Shown in pieces: positions 59,074 to 64,000 of a stretch of DNA of 64,000 nt. How positions within the stretch are numbered: the first letter of the stretch is position 1; each line of letters opens with the position of its first letter. The notes under the pieces were generated by a model that saw only the letters and a list, made by a program, of their open reading frames with translations, searched no databases and was not told the origin of the DNA. Source of the stretch: Apus apus. Its lineage: Eukaryota > Chordata > Aves > Apodiformes > Apodidae. Location of the stretch: positions 3,772,056-3,836,055 of the forward strand of contig NC_067304.1 of assembly GCF_020740795.1 (NCBI RefSeq). The letters are read 5' to 3'. The translations under genes and the position numbers were made by a program.

Positions 59074-60010
59074 AGCGTGAGCAGCGGGCACACAGCCAGC
59101 TCCCCTTTTGCTTTGGAGAAGAAAAATCGCCTGATCTTTGTGATCGGGACATGAATCACGCACCCGCGGGCAAGTCAGACCTGTCTCCACAGGGAGCTGA
59201 GCACCCCAAAAGCAAGGGGGGTGTGTGTTTATTCTCCCTGCCAACGGTGCCTGAGCCACCTTGGGAGTGGGAGCTGAGCTGTTGGTGTGGGAAGCCCCCC
59301 TGTCCCCTCGTTAGAAGGCTGGAAGCCCCTTGTTAGTGGGGGCCAAGTGGGGCTGTTGGGGTGGGCACCCTCAGCATGACGGGTGCTGATCTTCCCAGAG
59401 CTGGGGAAGGAACTGTGGGAGCACTGGGGTCCGGCTGGATATGATGAGCAGCAGTTTGGAGCAGGAAGAGTTACTGGTCAAATCAAGCTCCCCCCTTGCA
59501 GCTGGGACCCCCCCCCCCAGACCACTTGTAGGACCTCCCCGTGCTGTGAGGGTTTGCACTGCCCCTTGGGGTGGTACTGAGGGTGCTGAGGTGCTACTTT
59601 GGGGGACAAAGGCATAAATGGGCACAAGGATGGATAGTGGCTGCTTCTCCAGGGCAGCAAACTGAGGACCCTGCTGTCCCCAGGACCCCCACTGCCTCAG
59701 GGACCCCCCACCAGCCTCAACCAGCCCAGACTATTGCTTTGCAGCAGTTCCCACTATGCTGGGCTGCCGGGCAGGAGGTCCCCCCCATATCTCCCCCTGA
59801 GCTGGGGCAGAAGGTGCCATCTGAAGGCTGGGGCCCCTCCATCCACACTGGACCGAAGCCCCCATGCCCTGGGCCATGGGGGACTCAGCTGCTGACCCCA
59901 GAAAAGTGCCTGCAGCCCCTCCAAGGAGCAGAGGCACTGGGTCAGCTGTAACGTCACCTCCCCTGCCCCAGCTGCCACATCAGCTCCATCACAGTGGCTG
60001 CTGAGCCGCC

Positions 60011-60036
60011 TAATGAGGGGCTTAATGAAGATTAGA
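60011..60036. promoter_or_regulatory. Homeodomain-motif cluster upstream of OPTC
   Basis: Two TAATGA motifs (60011-60016, 60023-60028) are followed by GATTAG (60030-60035), a match to the reverse of the OTX/CRX core TAATC, in otherwise GC-rich DNA about 2.2 kb before the OPTC coding start. OPTC is mainly an eye gene (ciliary epithelium, vitreous), which would fit. No functional evidence is available from sequence. Confidence 0.25.
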
Positions 60037-61414
60037 GGCAACCCTTGGCTCTGCTGGGGCTGCCCTGGCAGGGGGGGATGCTGGGGTTGAGGGGGGCTGC
60101 CAAGGTCCAGCCCCACTGGTGGGGGACTGCCGAGGGGTCCAGCACAAGGACTGGCAGATGGGTGCCACGTCTCGGGTGGGTGAGCGTGTGGGCTGCGAGC
60201 TGCCTGCCAGGGAGAAGAACATTTTTACAGCCGTGGGTGGCTGTGTGTGCACAAGGCTGCCCAGCAATGCCAGGAGCCCGTGGGGCTGCTGTGCCCACCC
60301 TGGGGGGTCCCAGCCCCACATCCCTGACAATGACATCCCTCCCCTCCCAGAGGATGAAGCTGGGCCATGCCCCCCCACCCCCGCCAAGTTGAGCCCTTCA
60401 TGGGGGGGCATCGATCAGCCCCCCTGATACAGGGCATGTGGGTGCACCCAGAGGGAGGATGGGGAACATCTCCCATCCTATGACACCCACCTCCCCCCTC
60501 CCCTAACCACCCCAGTGTTTCCAAAGCAACAGTGAGCAGAGGGGCAAGTGGTGCTGGGCCCCACAGGAGGTGAGTTGGGATGGATGAGCTCAGTATCTCC
60601 AGCCACCTGGCTGCTGGGGTGGGCCTGTGCAGACCCCAAAACGCTGGAGAGCAGTGGGACCCACAACCCTCCCCAGGGCTGGGATGCTCATGGGGCCCTG
60701 GGGTCTCACCCAACTGGAACCCAAACCAGCAAGGGGGGCTGCACCTGGTGCTTTACCATTCCTGCATCCCTAGGGATGGCCACAGCTGGAAATGGCTCTC
60801 CAGACTTGAGCTGGTTGGGACAGGGATGGAGCTGGCTCTGTCCCCTCTGCTCAGAGCTGTGTATCTCCATCACCCATGGGAACACCAGGGCAGGGAGCAC
60901 AGTGTGCCCCCCATCCCATCCTGCCCTCCACGCCACCCTGTCCCCAGCAGCCACAGAGAAGCCTGGGCTGTTGGAGAACAGCCATCACTGGGGCTGGCTC
61001 ACCCCTGGGGACAATATAATGTCCCAGCAGGGGGTTGCTGGCTTGATTGGCCACATCCTGCCTCTCCCCCCTCCTCTCCATGCATTAAAAACCCGGCAGC
61101 CCTTTCCTGGCCAGTGCATCAGCCTCTGGGAGCAGAGCAGGATTGTCCCACACCAAGGAGGAGGGGAAAGGGGGTATGTCCATGCTGTCTTCTTTCTGCT
61201 CCTCCAGCATCAAGCACAGCCCTGCAGGGCTGGGGGGGCTCGGGGGTTGGCGATGTACTGGGAGGGGGTGTCATTGCAGTCATAAAGGTTTGATCTGTGG
61301 GAAGGCAGCAGAAATCTGGGAGCAGCACCCTCAGCTCCGGGTGCAAAAAACTCTGGGCTCGGTCGTGGCTTTTGCTTTGGGAGAGACACGTGGGGGGCAG
61401 CTGGTGCCCCCACC

Positions 61415-61428
61415 GGGGGGGGGGGGGG
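61415..61428 (+). repeat. G14 run
   Basis: Fourteen consecutive G bases upstream of OPTC; a likely site of length uncertainty in assemblies. Confidence 0.9.
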
Positions 61429-62213
61429 ACATGGGTGGGCAATGCTGCAGTGCAGGGGGCACGGTGGGTGCTGGGGACCTGCACACAGGGGCTGGCTTAC
61501 AGGTGGGAGTGAGATTCCTTTGGGAAGGGACACCAGCAGGTTCGGTTGGGGGGGCTGCCAGGCTCACCCTGCAGAACTGGGGGTGTCCCTGGGCAGGCAC
61601 CTCTGTGTGCAGGGTCTAGTCACAGGGACCTTGTGGCCTCCAGTCCCCTGGCACTTGCTTTTCCAGGATGCTGGAGGCTAAGAAACAGTATCCCAGGATT
61701 TGGAGCTGGGTTTGGAAGGGATGGGGGGGACTGACTGGGAAAGCAGCCGAGTGCCAGGACTCTTGGCGTGGTTTCTGCTGGCTGCTGGGGCCAGCGACCA
61801 GCTTCACCCATCGCCTCGGGGGGCCAGAGCAGAACCCTGGCCCCCTCATCACCTCCTGACCCCCTCACTGCCTCCTCTGGGCTGGGAAAGCCGGGAAGCA
61901 GGGGGGCCCTGCACAGCCTCGGGGCCTCTCCAGCAGAGCTGTCCAGCCGAGCGTGAAATGGGCTGAAAAGAAAAGGGATGGTGGGATGTTCCCGGGGGCG
62001 GAGGCCACTTGTCCCCCAGTCCCCATCAGGGCTGCAGAGCAGGGTGGCTGCGGCCAGGGCGTCTGCCCTGCCCTCCCACCCCTCTTTGCTTTCACGGCCT
62101 TGTAACCATTTCAGGGCACTCGGCCCCATCCTGCCCAGCTTTGGAGCTCTGTGCCCCTCAGGACGATGGTCCCCAGTGCTGCTTTTGGAGCAGTGACCCT
62201 GGCTGGGTGTAGG

Positions 62214-62438
62214 ATGTGGACTCTGGCCTGGCTGGGCATCACCAGCCTGTGTCTGGGGGCAGCTTGGGCTGTTCCAGCCATGAAGGACAGGAGGAAGGCA
62301 GAGAAGCTAAAAGCTGACTTTGCACTCTATGAAAATGTGGACCTGGACAACTACGACCTGACATTGGACAACTATGGTGAGATCCTTGACCTGAGCAACT
62401 ATGAGGAGCTCTATGACTACGGTGACCTTGGTCCAAAG
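62214..62438 (+). CDS. OPTC: Opticin, first coding exon (signal peptide and acidic Tyr-rich region)
   Basis: Opticin is a class III SLRP bound to vitreous collagen fibrils, with antiangiogenic activity. The exon encodes 75 residues and ends on a codon boundary at gtgagg (62439). Residues 1-19 form a signal peptide ending in an Ala-Trp-Ala cleavage site. The mature N-terminus has a basic patch (K24-K33) and then an acidic Tyr-rich segment with Y39, Y47, Y54, Y63, Y67 and Y69, candidates for sulfation. The block DNYGEILDLSNYEELYDYGD matches opticin closely. I chose the ATG at 62214 because it begins the signal peptide directly. An in-frame ATG at 62166, with a strong context, would add 16 residues if the transcript includes it. 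The three introns seen so far fit the multi-exon class III pattern. Confidence 0.9.
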
Positions 62439-62868
62439 GTGAGGGGGACACGGGAGAGCACCTGGTGCCTGGGGCAGGTCTTCATGGGATGCATCCCAAG
62501 AAAGAGGCTTGGTCTGGGGGATGGAGGGGGCACAGCTGGAGAACCAGCCTCTTGCACAAGCCTATGAGCCCTGGTGGCTCTTCCACTGCACTTGCTGGTG
62601 GCAGGAAGGGCTTTATGTGCTCCCGACCTCCTCCAGCTCCCCTGGCCAGAGCATTGCTGCAGGAAAGCCAGGACATGAGGCTTCCTGCATCCCTCTGGGC
62701 AGACAGGGAGGGGGCTTTCTGAAATCCTGAGCTGGGAGAGCTCTCCAAGGAGGAGCTGGCTTTCCAATAAGACCTACCCAGTGCCCTCAACCGGGGTGCT
62801 CTATGCTGGTGTGGAGTGGGAGGACTCACTCAGCCCCCCCAGCCCTCACACCCAGGCTGTGTTTGCAG
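62439..62868 (+). other. OPTC: OPTC intron after first coding exon
   Basis: A 430-base intron with donor gtgagg and acceptor gtttgcag (62861-62868). It is phase 0. No feature was seen inside it. Confidence 0.9.
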
Positions 62869-63004
62869 ATCGAGGTTGGCACCCTGGCTCCTCGCCCCAA
62901 GGACCCTGCAGCCCACCCAAACGTGGGTGCCACGGCTGAAACCCCAAAGCTGCAGCCTCCAATCACTGCTGGCCCCATCCGCCCAGCACCCAGCCCCGTG
63001 CAGG
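62869..63004 (+). CDS. OPTC: Opticin, second coding exon (Pro/Thr-rich linker)
   Basis: This exon encodes residues 76-120 plus one base. It is rich in Pro, Ala and Thr (for example TLAPRPKDPAAHP, TAETPKLQPP and ITAGPIRPAPSP) and corresponds to the O-glycosylated mucin-like linker of opticin between the Tyr-rich region and the cysteine cluster. The linker is not conserved residue by residue, so the call rests on position, frame, splice sites (cag before 62869, gtgagt from 63005) and composition. The threonine count is lower than in the human linker as I recall it. Confidence 0.88.
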
Positions 63005-63933
63005 GTGAGTGCAGACCCCTGGGTGCAGCTCAGAGGGGCACCCAGTGGGATTTGGTTCCCGTGGGACGCAGCCACATATCCCAGGGCTGGCAAGGCTGGT
63101 GCTCTGGAGAAAAGGGAGCAAATCCTTTTGTCACCAGCAGACAGCAGCAGTTATTTGCTCTGCCAGGGGTGTTGGGGGTGAGCCTTATCACACAGCAGGC
63201 AGGAGGGCTGCAGAGAGACATTTCTGGGAAACAAGAGCTCCACCAAAGCAGCAACATTTTAATGAGCAGAGGCATTGCGACAGTAGGACAGAGTAGCAAT
63301 TAGATTAGTGACAATTAAAATCCTGTAGCGAGGGATAAATATCTTTATTCATTTTCTGTCACTCTGGACTGGGACAAATTAAGTAGGAGGCAAAGGGAAA
63401 TTGTTGCCTTGCTGCTTTGAACTCCCCCACTAATGGATGCTGAGTCTCGCAGGCACTGGGGGAGAGAGGGAGCACATGCATGGGGGGGACACAGTTTTAC
63501 CCCTCCTGCCACCCCTACCCAGCTTGCCAGGACCCTCATGCAGCTGAGACAGATGTTTTCCTCAATGCAAAGCTGTTTCCTTTCATTCCATTTCCTTCTG
63601 TGGAAAAAAAAAATGTGGGGGGCAACCAGCCCTGGGTGTACTGCTGCTGTGCTTGGCAGCCTGACATCTCCCCCTCTCCTGTGGGAGGCATTTGGCCCTG
63701 AGCACTTTCATTTATTAGCAGCTCTTTTGGCTGGGAGTTTCTGGCCCTTCCCTTGATAAGGTGCCCTGGGCTGTTTCACTTGATGAAGGTGCTGGGGCTG
63801 TGACAGCTCTGGGTGCTAAAGACGGGCGTGGGTTGGGGTGGGCATGTCCACCCGTCTCCCTGCACGCTGCAGGGGGGGTCCCAGGGGGGGACGGGGGAGC
63901 TGTGCCATGCCAAGGGCTGCCTCTGCACCCCAG
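63005..63933 (+). other. OPTC: OPTC intron between second and third coding exons
   Basis: A 929-base intron with donor gtgagt and acceptor ccccag (63928-63933), phase 1. It holds an AT-rich block at about 63260-63395 with repeated ATTAG, AATTA, TTAAT and TATTCATT motifs, unlike the GC-rich rest of the intron. Confidence 0.85.
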
Positions 63934-64000
63934 CCCTGCCCAGCTGCCTGCTCTGCCTGTGCATTGGCACCTCTGTCTACTGTGATGACACCGACCTGGA
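63934..64000 (+). CDS. OPTC: Opticin, third coding exon (partial, cut by window end)
   Basis: The exon completes an Ala codon and reads LPSCLLCLCIGTSVYCDDTD to the window edge. This is the class III SLRP N-terminal cysteine cluster C125-X2-C128-X-C130-X6-C137 that caps the leucine-rich repeats. Epiphycan has a similar cluster, but the preceding exons and the position next to PRELP identify OPTC. The LRR exons, the C-terminal cysteines and the stop are outside the window. Confidence 0.93.

Larger units (their letters stand above)
58246..62161. other. Intergenic, PRELP-OPTC interval (includes OPTC upstream region)
   Basis: A 3.9-kb GC-rich interval between two genes on the same strand. Contents: an AT patch with TTTAATGAG and CTAATTAACG (58509-58538), a (GT)n run (59053-59073), a homeodomain-type cluster at 60011-60036, a TATA-like ATTAAAAA at 61084-61091 that could belong to a non-coding OPTC exon 1, a G14 run (61415-61428), and possible OPTC acceptors at 62112-62114 and 62159-62161. 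No protein-coding exon is recognised; the two overlapping 240-residue open frames near 60548-61293 lack any known domain. Confidence 0.6.

Noticed and set aside
60548-61293. Two overlapping plus-strand frames of about 240 codons upstream of OPTC
   Set aside because: Two different frames open over the same DNA point to low stop density rather than a gene; no domain or splice support.
1-64000. tRNA, rRNA, microRNA, CRISPR, viral or bacterial features
   Set aside because: No tRNA-like cloverleaf, rRNA similarity, repeat-spacer array, retroviral LTR pair or prokaryotic gene organisation was seen on reading both strands; small hairpin RNAs cannot be excluded without folding software.

Overview
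The window is vertebrate nuclear DNA, almost certainly from a bird. The signs are a GC-rich, compact, gene-sparse layout, CR1 LINE fragments as the only recognisable transposons, and spliced genes with GT-AG introns. Four genes are recognised by their protein sequence, in the order BTG2 (+), FMOD (-), PRELP (+), OPTC (+). This is the same order and orientation as human 1q32, and in chicken this block is, as far as I recall, on a microchromosome (chr26). No bacterial, phage, CRISPR or toxin feature is present.

Layout. 1-4028: 3' part of BTG2, with the end of intron 1, coding exon 2 and a long 3' UTR. 4029-13940: gap between two convergent genes, holding GC-rich blocks, a duplicated p53-half-site motif and a CR1 fragment. 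13940-20722: FMOD on the minus strand (3' UTR, two coding exons, a probable non-coding exon 1 and a TATA/Inr promoter). 20723-47390: non-coding interval between the divergent paralogues FMOD and PRELP, with simple repeats, two short CR1 tails and several AT-rich homeodomain-motif islands. 47390-58245: PRELP (candidate non-coding exon 1, two coding exons, a repeat-rich 3' UTR). 58246-62161: short PRELP-OPTC gap. 62162-64000: first two coding exons of OPTC and the first 67 bases of the third; the leucine-rich repeats lie beyond the window edge.

Function. FMOD, PRELP and OPTC are small leucine-rich proteoglycans of the extracellular matrix, forming a local cluster of related genes. FMOD and PRELP are class II (Cys spacing CX3CXCX9C) and share a last intron of identical phase at a corresponding place; OPTC is class III (CX2CXCX6C). 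FMOD and PRELP bind fibrillar collagen, and PRELP also binds heparan sulfate through a basic N-terminus that is shorter here than in human. BTG2 is an unrelated neighbour: an antiproliferative adaptor of the CCR4-NOT deadenylase and a p53 target.

I found no undescribed gene system. The most useful leads are regulatory or evolutionary: two perfect p53 half-sites downstream of BTG2, a TATA/Inr promoter with an overlapping uORF for FMOD, an extra N-glycosylation sequon in the FMOD cysteine cluster, the shortened PRELP basic arm, and homeodomain-motif blocks around OPTC.
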